A DNA stretch of 64,000 bases from CBDCXE01 sp965223725 [NCBI: Nitrospinota bacterium] (GTDB taxonomy: Bacteria > Nitrospinota_A > UBA7883), in the NCBI GenBank assembly GCA_965223725.1, contig CBDCXE010000003.1, positions 124,001-188,000 of the forward strand, given 5' to 3'. The first letter of the stretch is position 1. The number at the start of each line of letters is the position of its first letter. Shown here in pieces: positions 54,084 through 63,718 of this stretch. The position numbers and the translations under genes are program-made. A model generated the notes under the pieces. It was given only the letters and a program-made list of their open reading frames with translations, was not told the DNA's origin and did not search any database.

Positions 54084-54788
54084 ATGTCTGATAACAGTGA
54101 TGATGAGTTTTATATATCCCGCCCATTACGATGGGCAATGTCCGCGGCGCGGTTCGTTAGCTATCCATTTGTCGATTTCTTTTTCAAAGTACTCAACCGA
54201 GCAAAAGCTATTGGCCAGGAAAATATTCCCAAAAAGGGTGGCGTAATAATTGCTTCGAACCATATATCCGGCATCGATACCCTCCTTATCCCGTTAATGT
54301 CGGCCCAGCGGCTCTCCACAATGCCATACGTAGCCCCAGGCAAGGAGGAGCTGTTCAAAATACCGCTCATTGGCCAGATAATAAAATTGTGGGGCAGCTT
54401 CCCGGTGAAGCGCAGAGCGCACGACTATCAGTCGATGAACAGGATGATCTATTATGGCAAACATTATAATATGATGCTCTTTCCGGAAGGCACCCGCAGT
54501 AAAACCGGTGAGCTTTTAAAAGGCAGATCCGGCGCAGGGCGGGTGATCTATATGTCCAAGCCGACTGTGATCCCAACGCTGGTGATCAATACACAGCAAT
54601 TCTTCTGGCCCGGGCGTAAGCGCCCATGGTTTTTTGTACCATACCGGGTAGTGTTCGGGGAGCCGTTGAACCTGGAAAAATATTACGAAATGGAAGACTC
54701 TAAAAAAACATCGCAAGCTTTGATTAACGAGGTGATGAAAGCCATAGCCGATTTGAGGGAAAAACATAAAGACCTGTACCTGGACTGA
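54084..54788 (+). CDS. plsC: 1-acyl-sn-glycerol-3-phosphate acyltransferase
   Basis: 234 residues from ATG 54084; a TTG seven codons upstream is an alternative. The acyltransferase motifs are NHISGID (HX4D), FPEGTRSKTGELLKG and VIPTLVI. It converts lysophosphatidate to phosphatidate at the inner membrane. The stop overlaps the rnhB start by one base, so the three genes plsC, rnhB and yraN are co-translated. Confidence 0.92.
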   Translation: MSDNSDDEFYISRPLRWAMSAARFVSYPFVDFFFKVLNRAKAIGQENIPKKGGVIIASNHISGIDTLLIPLMSAQRLSTMPYVAPGKEELFKIPLIGQIIKLWGSFPVKRRAHDYQSMNRMIYYGKHYNMMLFPEGTRSKTGELLKGRSGAGRVIYMSKPTVIPTLVINTQQFFWPGRKRPWFFVPYRVVFGEPLNLEKYYEMEDSKKTSQALINEVMKAIADLREKHKDLYLD

Positions 54789-55444
54789 TGCTGACCTTTG
54801 AAATAGAAGCGAAGCAAGCTGGCCACTCGGTTATAGCCGGGATAGATGAAGCGGGCAGGGGGCCGTTGGCCGGGCCGGTGGTGGCGGCGGCTGTTTACTT
54901 GCCGGATAATTGCGAAATGGACGGGCTCACCGATTCAAAAAAGCTGACGGAGAAGAAGCGGGACCGGTTTTATGACCAGATCCTGGAGCATGCTGTATGC
55001 GTCGGGGTGGGCATAGTGGACCATGAAACCATCGACGCCATCAACATCCTGCAGGCGACAAAGCTGGCGATGATCCGCGCCGTGCAACAGATGAAGCAAA
55101 CGCCGGACATATTACTGATAGATGGCAACCAAACAATTGAGTGGGACGGGCCGCAAAAAGCCATAGTAAAAGGCGACAGCCTCTCCCTCTCCATAGCCGC
55201 CGCGTCGGTGATCGCGAAAGTAACAAGGGACAGGATAATGGTGGAAAACGCGAGCCACTATACAAACTATGGCTTCGAGAAAAACAAAGGCTATGGATCG
55301 AAAACTCACCTGAAAGCCATCGAAAAATATGGCCCGTGCTGTATACACCGTAAAAGTTTTAAGGGCGTCCGCGAATTTGTCGAGGCCGCAAACAGCAATC
55401 ATGACATCTCTGCTTCGCCCACTCAACTGGACCTGCTACCGTGA
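54788..55444 (+). CDS. rnhB: ribonuclease HII
   Basis: 218 residues. GIDEAGRGPLAGPVVAAAV contains the first two catalytic acids (DE), and DSKKLTEKKRD and LLIDGNQ follow. KGDSLSLSIAAASVIAKVTRD completes the signature. It removes RNA primers and misincorporated ribonucleotides. It overlaps plsC by 1 bp and yraN by 4 bp. Confidence 0.96.
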   Translation: MLTFEIEAKQAGHSVIAGIDEAGRGPLAGPVVAAAVYLPDNCEMDGLTDSKKLTEKKRDRFYDQILEHAVCVGVGIVDHETIDAINILQATKLAMIRAVQQMKQTPDILLIDGNQTIEWDGPQKAIVKGDSLSLSIAAASVIAKVTRDRIMVENASHYTNYGFEKNKGYGSKTHLKAIEKYGPCCIHRKSFKGVREFVEAANSNHDISASPTQLDLLP

Positions 55445-55866
55445 TCAAAGGCGGCTTGATACAATCGGCTTTCGACGCTATCGCCAGGCTGAAGGATCGA
55501 TACCGCCAAGGTCCCGCCCATATAAAAACCGGCAAACTGGGCGAAGATCTGGCCGTCAACGCTTTGCGCGCCGACGGCTATAAAATTGTGGAACGCAATG
55601 CAAGGGTATACAAACGAGAGATCGATATCATAGCCGTCGATGGATCCTTGCTGGTGTTCGTCGAAGTCAAGGCCCGGGCGGATCACTCCCTCGGCAAGCC
55701 GATAGAAGCAGTCAACAGAAAGCGTCAGGCGCGGATACGCAAAGCGGCCGATCTATATATGATAGGCAAGAAACTGAGAAACAGTTCGGTCCGGTTCGAT
55801 GTGGTCACCGTCGATTTTACAGATGACCCGAAAGGGAATGTGGAGATAGTGAAAAACGCGTTTTAG
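55441..55866 (+). CDS. yraN: YraN/UPF0102 family nuclease-like protein
   Basis: 141 residues from GTG 55441, overlapping the rnhB stop. The core GKLGEDLAVNALRADGYKI, then REIDIIAVDG and LLVFVEVKARAD, is the PD-(D/E)XK-type fold, with D and EVK in place. The rnhB-yraN order is widely conserved. Precise function is unproven. Confidence 0.94.
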   Translation: MIKGGLIQSAFDAIARLKDRYRQGPAHIKTGKLGEDLAVNALRADGYKIVERNARVYKREIDIIAVDGSLLVFVEVKARADHSLGKPIEAVNRKRQARIRKAADLYMIGKKLRNSSVRFDVVTVDFTDDPKGNVEIVKNAF

Positions 55867-56013
55867 TGAAGAAAGGTCGATTAGCTGGGCAGGTTATGTC
55901 GCGACCTGTTGAGTCTACATTCATCAAGCGATGAACACCGCCCAGGCAGACAACAGCATCACAGCATGTGAACTGACGCGTGGAGCCATTACTCCGCAGC
56001 GCCAGGAAGCGGG

Positions 56014-56175
56014 TTACGCTGTTTTCTGCAAAGTTTCTTCGTTACAGTGGTGGCATACATGGCTCTGGTCCCGGCCGCACATCAGGCAGGAGACGGAGCC
56101 TCTGTAGTAGCGGATTATTCCACCACAATGCTTGCACTTGTTTTCTTGTTTGACGATTGTTTTAGCTCTAATCAT
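56014..56175 (-). CDS. 53-residue zinc-ribbon protein
   Basis: A short leftward gene from ATG 56175 to TAA. It contains three Cys pairs: CKHC (14-17), CLMC (30-33) and CHHC (41-44), with extra histidines, in the order IIRYYRGSVSCLMCGRD. The pairing suggests one or two structural zinc sites and perhaps nucleic-acid binding. The ribosome-binding site is weak. No family is recognised, but the spacing is too regular to be chance. The rest of the gap up to 56431 is AT-rich and shows no gene. Confidence 0.6.
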   Translation of the reverse strand: MIRAKTIVKQENKCKHCGGIIRYYRGSVSCLMCGRDQSHVCHHCNEETLQKTA

Positions 56176-56431
56176 TTTTCTGTTCTAAAAAAATTAATAT
56201 TTGCAATTAGTAAAACGCAAATTGCATGCCTGAATGCTATAAGTATGCTAAATAATTGTAACATCTATAAATACAATCTATTGAGACCATAGATTGCAAG
56301 TTGTGTTTTCTTATTGGCTTAAAGAATTTATTATTGCGACAATTTTTGTAGCGTTTGCCAAAAATAGTCACCACCAAAATGCTATATTTGTATAGTAAAA
56401 GTGTACAAAAATCGCTTAATGAACTAAAAAA

Positions 56432-56935
56432 TTGAAGATTATCACTTATCCCGATCCGATCCTTCTCAAAAGCTCTGAGCCGGTGGAGAGGATAACCGAT
56501 GAAATTCGTCATTTTTGTGAAGAGCTGATTTCAACCACCACAGCTATACCAGCCTACGGCATAGCCGCGGTCCAGGTAGGCATGCCTTTGCGTTTGTTCA
56601 CAATCTACCCGGACGCAGGCGGCGATGTGAGTGGGATCGACCCTTTTGTTGTGATCAACCCGGAAATAAAAGGCGTCGATGGGTCGATTACAAAAAGCGA
56701 AGGTTGCCTCAGCGCCCCCGGTGTGTATATTAACATTGCCCGGCCAGAGCATATAGACCTGGCGTATACGAACATAGATGGCGTCGCCTCCCGGTTCGAC
56801 GCAACCGGTATCATGGCGCGCTGCGTGGCCCATGAGATGGATCATCTGAACGGGATTATGTTTTGGGACGCGTTGAGTAAAACAAAAAGGTTTCGATATA
56901 AAACCAAATTTTATTATATAAACGGATTTAAATAA
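56432..56935 (+). CDS. def: peptide deformylase
   Basis: 167 residues from TTG 56432. The three metal motifs are recognisable: YGIAAVQVG (motif I, usually GxGLAAxQ; the first Gly is Ala here), EGCLSAPG with the cysteine ligand, and CVAHEMDHLNG with HExxH. It removes formyl groups from nascent chains. Its stop overlaps the start of fmt by one base, a common def-fmt pairing. Confidence 0.95.
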   Translation: MKIITYPDPILLKSSEPVERITDEIRHFCEELISTTTAIPAYGIAAVQVGMPLRLFTIYPDAGGDVSGIDPFVVINPEIKGVDGSITKSEGCLSAPGVYINIARPEHIDLAYTNIDGVASRFDATGIMARCVAHEMDHLNGIMFWDALSKTKRFRYKTKFYYINGFK

Positions 56936-57870
56936 TGAACCCTGTTAAAGTTGTGTTTATGGGAACGCCAGATTTTGCCGTACCCACATTATTATCTTTG
57001 AATTATGACATTCGGTTTGATGTTCTGGCGGTGATGACCCAGCCGGACCGACCGAAGGGCAGAGGTAGAAAGCTAACCCCTTCACCGGTGAAAGTTGTGG
57101 CCACTGAATTTGATATCCAGACCCTGCAGCCAGCAAAAGCTTCCGCCCCCGAATCTCTGGATATACTGCGCAAACTGGCGCCAGATTTTCTGGTCGTGGT
57201 CGCTTATGGGCAGATCCTTTCCCCGGAGGCGCTGAATGTACCAAAATACGCCCCTGTGAACCTGCATGCGTCGCTGCTGCCCAAATGGCGCGGCGCGGCG
57301 CCTATACACAGGGCATTTTTAAGTGGGGATACACTCACCGGGGTATGTACCATGATAATGGAGGAAGGGCTCGACACCGGCGATGTTCTGCTTTCCAGAA
57401 AAACTGAAATAACAGATGAGGATACCACTGGTAAAGTACACGACAGGCTGGCGCTGACTGGGTCGACATTGATGATAGACACATTGATCGATTACAAAGC
57501 CGGCAAAATAGAACCAGTGAAACAAAATGACGCGGAAGCCACATATGCAAAAAAACTGACCCGGGAAGATTTCGATATAGACTGGAGCCAGCCGGCGGAA
57601 ATCGTCAGCAGGCAAATCCGAGGATTGTCGCCATTCCCTGGGGCGGTCACAAAATTAAACGGCAAAATTATCAAGCCGCTCTTTGCCACCGTAAGTAAAA
57701 ACAGTGAAGGAACTCCAGGAGATGTGATATCATTAGAAGACGGGATAACAGTGGCTTGTGGAGACAGTTCTGTAACTATCACAGAACTGAAACCAGAAGG
57801 AAAAGGTAGCATGACAGCAAAATCGTTTTCTTTGGGACGTAATATAAATGTTGGCTCCAGGTTTGAGTAA
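56935..57870 (+). CDS. fmt: methionyl-tRNA formyltransferase
   Basis: 311 residues, full length. FMGTPDFAVPTLLSL, NLHASLLPKWRGAAPIHRA and the Asn-His-Asp region with MEEGLDTGDVL are typical. The C-terminal OB-like domain is present (about 205-311). It formylates initiator tRNA, working with the deformylase encoded directly upstream. Confidence 0.97.
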   Translation: MNPVKVVFMGTPDFAVPTLLSLNYDIRFDVLAVMTQPDRPKGRGRKLTPSPVKVVATEFDIQTLQPAKASAPESLDILRKLAPDFLVVVAYGQILSPEALNVPKYAPVNLHASLLPKWRGAAPIHRAFLSGDTLTGVCTMIMEEGLDTGDVLLSRKTEITDEDTTGKVHDRLALTGSTLMIDTLIDYKAGKIEPVKQNDAEATYAKKLTREDFDIDWSQPAEIVSRQIRGLSPFPGAVTKLNGKIIKPLFATVSKNSEGTPGDVISLEDGITVACGDSSVTITELKPEGKGSMTAKSFSLGRNINVGSRFE

Positions 57871-57908
57871 GGGAAGCAATATTTATATTTTTGAATAAAT
57901 AGAAACAG

Positions 57909-59153
57909 ATGAATAACCGCGACAGAACCGGGATGAAACAAAGCTTTACCACCGGCGAGGTGGATCAGGGTCTGGTTCAGTTCCTTCTTGATCTCGGCAT
58001 ATCCCTCTCCTCCGAGTTGTATATCGACAAGCTGCTGGAAAAAATAGTCGATGAAGCGCTGAGAATAACCAACGCGGATGGTTGCTCGCTATACCTGGTG
58101 CACGAAGACGGCATGCTCCACTTCACCATTAGTAAAAACAAATCGCTGAAGATGAATATCGGCGGCTATTCCGGCACACCGGTGCAGTACGCCCCGGTCC
58201 CGCTGGATCCTGCGTTTGTTTCCGCCTATGCGGCCATCCACAACAAAATTGTCAATATACGGGATGTCTATAAATCATCCGAGTTCGATTTTACCGGGCC
58301 CAAAAAATATGATCTTCTGAACGAATACCACAGCGAGTCGATGCTGGTCTCTCCGCTCACCAACCATGAGGGCGAAGTGATCGGCGTCATGCAGCTGCTA
58401 AACGCCATCGACCCTGCCAACGGCGGCGTCATACCGTTCGACAAAAAGTTCGAGGTGCTGATAAAATCGTTGTCCAGTTTCGCGGCTATGGCGATAACCA
58501 ATGTCCGCCTGGTGGATGAAACCCGGGAGCGGGCGCGGCTGCTCAAAGACGCCAATCTGGACGCCATATACAGCCTGGCCATGGCGGCGGAGGAAAAGGA
58601 CGACACCACCGGCGAGCATGTGCGCAGGATACAGATGTACTCCACGGTGCTCTCCAGCAAGCTGGGGCAGTCGGATCGCTATTCCGACGAAATCGGGTAT
58701 TCATCGATCATGCATGATGTGGGCAAGCTGTCCATTCCGGACAGCATTATAAAAAAGCCGGCCAAGCTCTCCTCGGAGGAGTTTGATATTATGAAAACCC
58801 ACACAACCGCGGGGGAACGAATATTGCCCTCAAGCACATTTTTCGAGATAGCCCGGCAGATAGCCAAATGCCACCATGAAAAGTGGGATGGCTCTGGCTA
58901 TCCGGATGGCCTGGTGGGTGAGGATATTCCGTTGCCCGCCCGGATAGTGGCGGTGGCGGATGTGTTCGACGCGTTGACCAACGCCCGGCCGTATAAAGAG
59001 TCGTGGCCTGTCGAAAAAGCGTTGGAAGAACTGAAGAGAAACTCCGGCTCCCATTTCGATCCATATCTCATCGGTGTTTGGGAGAAGCTGTGCAAACAAG
59101 GCACCCCCCAGCAAATTGCGGAAAAAATGAAGCAGAGAGAAAGCCTGCCGTAA
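57909..59153 (+). CDS. GAF/HD-GYP domain cyclic-di-GMP phosphodiesterase-like protein
   Basis: 414 residues. An N-terminal GAF domain (about 35-205, ADGCSLYLVHEDGMLHF) senses an unknown ligand. The HD-GYP domain (about 215-405) has His237, His269-Asp270 (IMHDVGKLSIPD), His298 (KTHTTAGERIL), His322-His323 (CHHEKWDGSGYPDGL) and the GYP at 330-332. All metal ligands are present, so it should be active against cyclic dinucleotides. It is cytosolic and follows fmt by 38 bp. Confidence 0.93.
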   Translation: MNNRDRTGMKQSFTTGEVDQGLVQFLLDLGISLSSELYIDKLLEKIVDEALRITNADGCSLYLVHEDGMLHFTISKNKSLKMNIGGYSGTPVQYAPVPLDPAFVSAYAAIHNKIVNIRDVYKSSEFDFTGPKKYDLLNEYHSESMLVSPLTNHEGEVIGVMQLLNAIDPANGGVIPFDKKFEVLIKSLSSFAAMAITNVRLVDETRERARLLKDANLDAIYSLAMAAEEKDDTTGEHVRRIQMYSTVLSSKLGQSDRYSDEIGYSSIMHDVGKLSIPDSIIKKPAKLSSEEFDIMKTHTTAGERILPSSTFFEIARQIAKCHHEKWDGSGYPDGLVGEDIPLPARIVAVADVFDALTNARPYKESWPVEKALEELKRNSGSHFDPYLIGVWEKLCKQGTPQQIAEKMKQRESLP

Positions 59154-59215
59154 TCTTGCCGTTTCATTTTGATTCCACGTCAACCTGCTATTAACTAACC
59201 TGAAGGTATAAATAA

Positions 59216-60871
59216 TTGAAAAGTGATCTGATTAAAAAAGGAATCGAGCGGGCGCCCAGCCGTTCGTTGTTATACGCCACCGGCGTGACGGAAAAATCGA
59301 TGGACCGGCCGTTCGTGGCGCTGATATCCTCCTTCACCGACATCATCCCCGGGCATATCGGGTTTCGCGACCTGGAGCGGGCCATAGAGAAAGGCATACA
59401 CTCCGGCGGCGGCCAGGCGTTCATGTCATCGGTGCCAGGCGTGTGCGACGGGATAGCCATGGGCCACAAAGGGATGCACTACTCCTTGCCGACGCGCGAC
59501 CTGATCGCGGATATGATCGAATGCGTGGTCGAGGCCCACGCCTTCGACGGGATGGTGATGCTGACCAACTGCGACAAGATAACCCCCGGCATGCTGCAGG
59601 CCGCGGCGCGGCTCGATATACCAACCGTTGTGGTGACCGCTGGGCCGATGATGGCCGGTGTGCACAGACAACAGCGCAGATCGCTGGTGCGCGACACGTT
59701 TGAGGCGGTGGGGCAGGTGCAGGCAGGCAGCATGTCTTGCGACGAGATGACCGCCCTGGAGAAGGAAGCATGCCCCGGGCCCGGCTCCTGTTCCGGGATG
59801 TACACGGCCAACACCATGGCCTGCGTCACAGAAGCGATCGGCATGAGCATCACCGGTTGCGCCACGGCGCTGGCCGTCAGCGGCAAGAAAAGGCGCATCG
59901 CCTTCGACTCCGGGTTACAGGTGATGGAGCTGATAAAGAAAGGGGTCACCGCCCGGTCGATCATGACCCGCAAAGCGTTCGAGAACGCCATATGCGTGGA
60001 CCTGGCCCTGGGTGGCTCGACCAATACTGTGCTGCATATCCCCGCCATCGCCCACGATGCCGACGTCAACCTTCCGCTGGAGACGTTCGACAAGCTGGCC
60101 AGAAAAGTTCCACAATTATGCAGTGTGCGCCCCGGCGGCGAAGACTTTATCGAGGATGTGGAGTATGCAGGCGGCATCCCGGCGGTGATGAAAGAGCTGA
60201 GAAAATCGATCCACGACCTGCCGACGGTAAATGGCATCTCTACAAAAAAGATAATCGGCAAAGCGATCAACGCCAACCCGGAAGTGATCCGGCCCGTGTC
60301 CAAGGCTTACAAAAAAGAGGGCGGGCTGGTGATACTAAAGGGAAACCTTGCTCCGGACGGTTCTGTGGTCAAACAATCGGCCATCGTGCCGGAGATGATG
60401 AAGTTTTCCGGCAAGGCGGTCTGTTTCGATTCTGAAGAGGCGGCCATGGAGCGGATCATGGCGGGCAAAGTGAAAGCAGGGCAGGTCGTCATCGTCCGCT
60501 ATGAAGGTCCGAAAGGCGGACCCGGCATGCGGGAAATGCTGGCGCCCACCGCCGCCATCGCCGGCATGGGTCTGCAAAACAGCGTGGCGTTGATCACCGA
60601 CGGCCGCTTTTCCGGCGGCACCCGTGGGCCATGCATCGGCCATGTATCGCCGGAGGCCATGGAAGGTGGCGTGATAGCACTGGTGAAGAACGGCGACGTG
60701 ATAGACATCGATATCCCGAAACGGAAGATGCATCTGAATGTATCCCAGGCGGAACTGAAAAAACGGCTCAAAAAATGGAAAAAACCGAAGCCGAAAATCG
60801 ATAAAGGTTACCTGGTGCGCTATGCCGAAACCGTGTCCAGCGCCGCGCAGGGAGCGATATTAAAAAAGTAG
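59216..60871 (+). CDS. ilvD: dihydroxy-acid dehydratase
   Basis: 551 residues from TTG 59216. The iron-sulfur cysteines are in [23 protein letters not shown] and [40 protein letters not shown] is the conserved C-terminal block with the catalytic serine. It performs the fourth step of valine, isoleucine and pantothenate synthesis. The adjacent genes are not ilv genes. Confidence 0.97.
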   Translation: MKSDLIKKGIERAPSRSLLYATGVTEKSMDRPFVALISSFTDIIPGHIGFRDLERAIEKGIHSGGGQAFMSSVPGVCDGIAMGHKGMHYSLPTRDLIADMIECVVEAHAFDGMVMLTNCDKITPGMLQAAARLDIPTVVVTAGPMMAGVHRQQRRSLVRDTFEAVGQVQAGSMSCDEMTALEKEACPGPGSCSGMYTANTMACVTEAIGMSITGCATALAVSGKKRRIAFDSGLQVMELIKKGVTARSIMTRKAFENAICVDLALGGSTNTVLHIPAIAHDADVNLPLETFDKLARKVPQLCSVRPGGEDFIEDVEYAGGIPAVMKELRKSIHDLPTVNGISTKKIIGKAINANPEVIRPVSKAYKKEGGLVILKGNLAPDGSVVKQSAIVPEMMKFSGKAVCFDSEEAAMERIMAGKVKAGQVVIVRYEGPKGGPGMREMLAPTAAIAGMGLQNSVALITDGRFSGGTRGPCIGHVSPEAMEGGVIALVKNGDVIDIDIPKRKMHLNVSQAELKKRLKKWKKPKPKIDKGYLVRYAETVSSAAQGAILKK

Positions 60872-60889
60872 TGTCGGCCACTCTGTGCC

Positions 60890-61453
60890 ATGGGGAAGGG
60901 TATAAAACCAAGGATCAGCAGATCGACGGAAGCAGATATAACCGAGGCGCTGAATGTCGAAGTGGAAGCGTTCGGCGCCGATGAAGGCCCGGTCATCGCC
61001 GACCTTGTCACCCGGTTGTTGAATGACCCCACAGCGATGCCGCTGCTATCGCTGCTAGCCAGATACAATGATCAAGCCGTCGGGCACATCCTGTTTACAA
61101 AAGTACATATCAACTCCACCGACGATTCAACATCGGCTGCCATCCTTGCGCCCCTCGCGGTTCTCCCCTCCGCACAATCGCAAGGCATCGGTCGTGCGCT
61201 TATTGAAGAGGGGCTGCGGCGATTGTCCAACTCCGGGGTTGACCTGGTCTTTGTGCTGGGGTATCCGGATTATTATTCCCGCCATGGGTTCCGTCCGGCG
61301 GGCGCGCTGGGGTTCCAGGCCCCCTATTCAATAGCGGAAAAAAACGCTGACGCCTGGATGGTCCAGGAGCTTCGTCCTGGTGTGATTGGGCGTGCAAGTG
61401 GAACAGTCATATGCGCCGATGCGTTGGATCGACCTGAATATTGGCGTGAATAG
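60890..61453 (+). CDS. GNAT-family N-acetyltransferase (YhbS-like)
   Basis: 187 residues. The acetyl-CoA site is ILAPLAVLPSAQSQGIGRALI, and YPDYYSRHGFRPAG follows, a common ending for YhbS-type enzymes. The substrate is unknown. It starts 18 bp after ilvD and may be co-transcribed with it. Confidence 0.87.
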   Translation: MGKGIKPRISRSTEADITEALNVEVEAFGADEGPVIADLVTRLLNDPTAMPLLSLLARYNDQAVGHILFTKVHINSTDDSTSAAILAPLAVLPSAQSQGIGRALIEEGLRRLSNSGVDLVFVLGYPDYYSRHGFRPAGALGFQAPYSIAEKNADAWMVQELRPGVIGRASGTVICADALDRPEYWRE

Positions 61454-61557
61454 AAACCGGTAGATCAAAGATAAAATATGTGAATGGAGTGCAAATTGTA
61501 GTATCCTGAATACGAAACAATAATCGTCCCCAAAATACTCGAAAGGGTTATAGAAAC

Positions 61558-63204
61558 ATGAGCGATTACGACTATTCAGACCTGCCCAGCAAGCTGGATT
61601 ATCCTGAAACTCCAATAACTTCACTGCTTTACGACGCTGTATCAAAATATCCTGACAATATTGCCATAGATTTTTTCGGCCACACCTTGACGTATCGTGA
61701 GTTTGACCGGCAGGTCCAAATATTCATGAGTGTATTAAAAGGACTGAATATAGCCCAGGGTGACGTGGTGGCGATCATGGCGCCCAACTGCCCCCAAGGG
61801 ATGATAGCATATCAGGCGATCCTGCGGCTGGGCGGGATCGTGGTGCAGACCAATCCGCTGTATGTGGAGCGGGAGATCGAGCATCAGTTCAACGACGCCG
61901 GTGTCAAGGTCGCGGTTGTCCTGGACCTGATGGCGCCCAAGGTGGATGAAGCGCTGGATAAAACATCGGTGGAGAAGGTGGTCGTTTTCAAACTGCAGGA
62001 TTATATGCCGTGGCCCATATCGTGGCTGTTTCCGATCAAGCTTATGGTCCAAAGGCAAAGCCCGAAAAAAGTCAGCGGGCCGAAATATTTCAGGTGGACC
62101 GACCTGATGGCAGGCGCAAAAGAGGGCGCGGAGACTGTGGATGTGTCGGTGGATGATATTGCGCTGTACCAGTACACCGGCGGCACCACCGGCGTGGCCA
62201 AAGGTGTGGAGCTGACCCACCGGAACCTGATAGCCAACGCCATGCAGGCGAAAACATGGTTTGTGGGCGCGGAGGAGGCGAAGGAAGTGTTTTTGCTGAC
62301 ATTGCCGACTTTCCACGCGTTCGGCATGACCGTGGGGATGAACCTGGGTATATCACTGGCGGCGAAAATTGTTGTTGTACCAAAGTTCGATCCGTCAATG
62401 ATCCTCAAGCTGATAGAGAAGCATCGGGTCACAATGTTCCCGGGCGTGCCTGCGATGTATACCGCCATCAACAACAACCCGAAAGCGGCCACCACTGATA
62501 TCTCGTCGATCAAATACTGCATATCCGGCGCGGCGCCCTTGCCGGGGGAGACCCGCGACAAATTCGAAGAGATCACCGGCGGGACATTGGTGGAAGGTTA
62601 CGGCCTGACCGAGGCCAGCCCGGTCACCCATTGCAACCCATTAACCGGGGGCGCCAAGCTGGGGTCCATCGGCCACAACCTGCCCGGTACAGAGCATAAA
62701 ATTGTGGGCGAAGAGTCTGGCGAGGAGTTGCCGAAAGGTGAGGTGGGCGAGCTGCTGATCAAAGGGCCGCAGGTGATGAAAGGCTATCGCAACAACCCGG
62801 AGGAGACCGCCAATGTGCTCAAGGATGGCTGGTTGCTGACCGGCGACATGGGTTATGAAGATGAGGACGGGTTCATATTCCTCATGGACCGGAAGAAGGA
62901 GATGGTGATATCTGGCGGCTATAACGTATACCCAAAAGAAGTGGAAGAGATCCTGTACAAAATCGATGGTGTAAAAGAAGCGGCGGTCATTGGCGAGCCG
63001 GACGAACGGTTTGGTGAAATGGTTGTGGCGGCTTTGGTGAAACAGGAAGGGGCGGAGATCACCGAGGAGAGCATTATAGAAGAATGTAAAGAGGAGCTGG
63101 CCAGCTATAAAGTCCCCAAAAAGGTTGTGTTCCTCGATAGTTTGCCAAGGACTATCATAGGCAAGGTTTTAAAACGGGAGCTGAAGAAACAGCTTCAAGG
63201 CTGA
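61558..63204 (+). CDS. long-chain fatty acid-CoA ligase (AMP-forming)
   Basis: 548 residues of the ANL superfamily. The P-loop-like motif is YTGGTTGVAKGVELTH, the A5 motif is VEGYGLTEASPVTHC, and the A8/A10 motifs are LLTGDMGYEDEDGF and PRTIIGKVLKREL with the catalytic lysine. It resembles FadD, activating fatty acids to acyl-CoA at the inner membrane. The N-terminal region is complete. GAAAGGG precedes the ATG. Confidence 0.92.
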   Translation: MSDYDYSDLPSKLDYPETPITSLLYDAVSKYPDNIAIDFFGHTLTYREFDRQVQIFMSVLKGLNIAQGDVVAIMAPNCPQGMIAYQAILRLGGIVVQTNPLYVEREIEHQFNDAGVKVAVVLDLMAPKVDEALDKTSVEKVVVFKLQDYMPWPISWLFPIKLMVQRQSPKKVSGPKYFRWTDLMAGAKEGAETVDVSVDDIALYQYTGGTTGVAKGVELTHRNLIANAMQAKTWFVGAEEAKEVFLLTLPTFHAFGMTVGMNLGISLAAKIVVVPKFDPSMILKLIEKHRVTMFPGVPAMYTAINNNPKAATTDISSIKYCISGAAPLPGETRDKFEEITGGTLVEGYGLTEASPVTHCNPLTGGAKLGSIGHNLPGTEHKIVGEESGEELPKGEVGELLIKGPQVMKGYRNNPEETANVLKDGWLLTGDMGYEDEDGFIFLMDRKKEMVISGGYNVYPKEVEEILYKIDGVKEAAVIGEPDERFGEMVVAALVKQEGAEITEESIIEECKEELASYKVPKKVVFLDSLPRTIIGKVLKRELKKQLQG

Positions 63205-63368
63205 CTGGCCCGCGTACGAGATATGGACCCTGGGGCCTGCATATAAGCCGACTGTAAAACGGGGAATAAAAACAACCTGTTGTAAAATTAGTGCTAAACA
63301 GATAAAATATCACAGGTAGCTGAATTGCTTCAGTTTAACTTAATTGAAAAAGAGATTGGAATAGTGGT

Positions 63369-63653
63369 ATGACAAAAATAGACATTATTAATCGTGTAGC
63401 CGATCAGACTGGACTTCCAAAACAGGACGCAGACCTGTCCATCGAAACCATCATAGCTTTGATTAAGGAATCACTTTCGCACGATGAACCGGTCATACTA
63501 CGCAGGTTCGGCTCGTTCCAGACCCGCGAAAAAAGTCCCCGCATCGGCAGAAACCCGAAAACGGGTGAAGAAGCAAATATTTCGGCGCGCAAGGTTGTTC
63601 GCTTCAAGGCGGGCAAACATTTCAAGCAGGCAGTAAACAACGAAATCGACTGA
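63369..63653 (+). CDS. HU/IHF family nucleoid protein
   Basis: 94 residues. [20 protein letters not shown] is the N-terminal helical part, and [19 protein letters not shown], then [19 protein letters not shown], forms the DNA-bending arms with the conserved Pro. It cannot be assigned to HU, IHF-alpha or IHF-beta by eye, though RRFGSF and GRNPKTG look IHF-like. It lies 65 bp before folE. Confidence 0.93.
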   Translation: MTKIDIINRVADQTGLPKQDADLSIETIIALIKESLSHDEPVILRRFGSFQTREKSPRIGRNPKTGEEANISARKVVRFKAGKHFKQAVNNEID

Positions 63654-63718
63654 TCCGGCCAACCTGGTCAAGCAGTTGTAATAAATCCACACCATATAGA
63701 AAATCAGAGGTCCCACCC

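Noticed and set aside
56047-56292. Rightward 81-codon frame between yraN and def
   Set aside because: It is antisense to the small zinc-ribbon frame, which has a more regular motif pattern; its own sequence looks non-specific.
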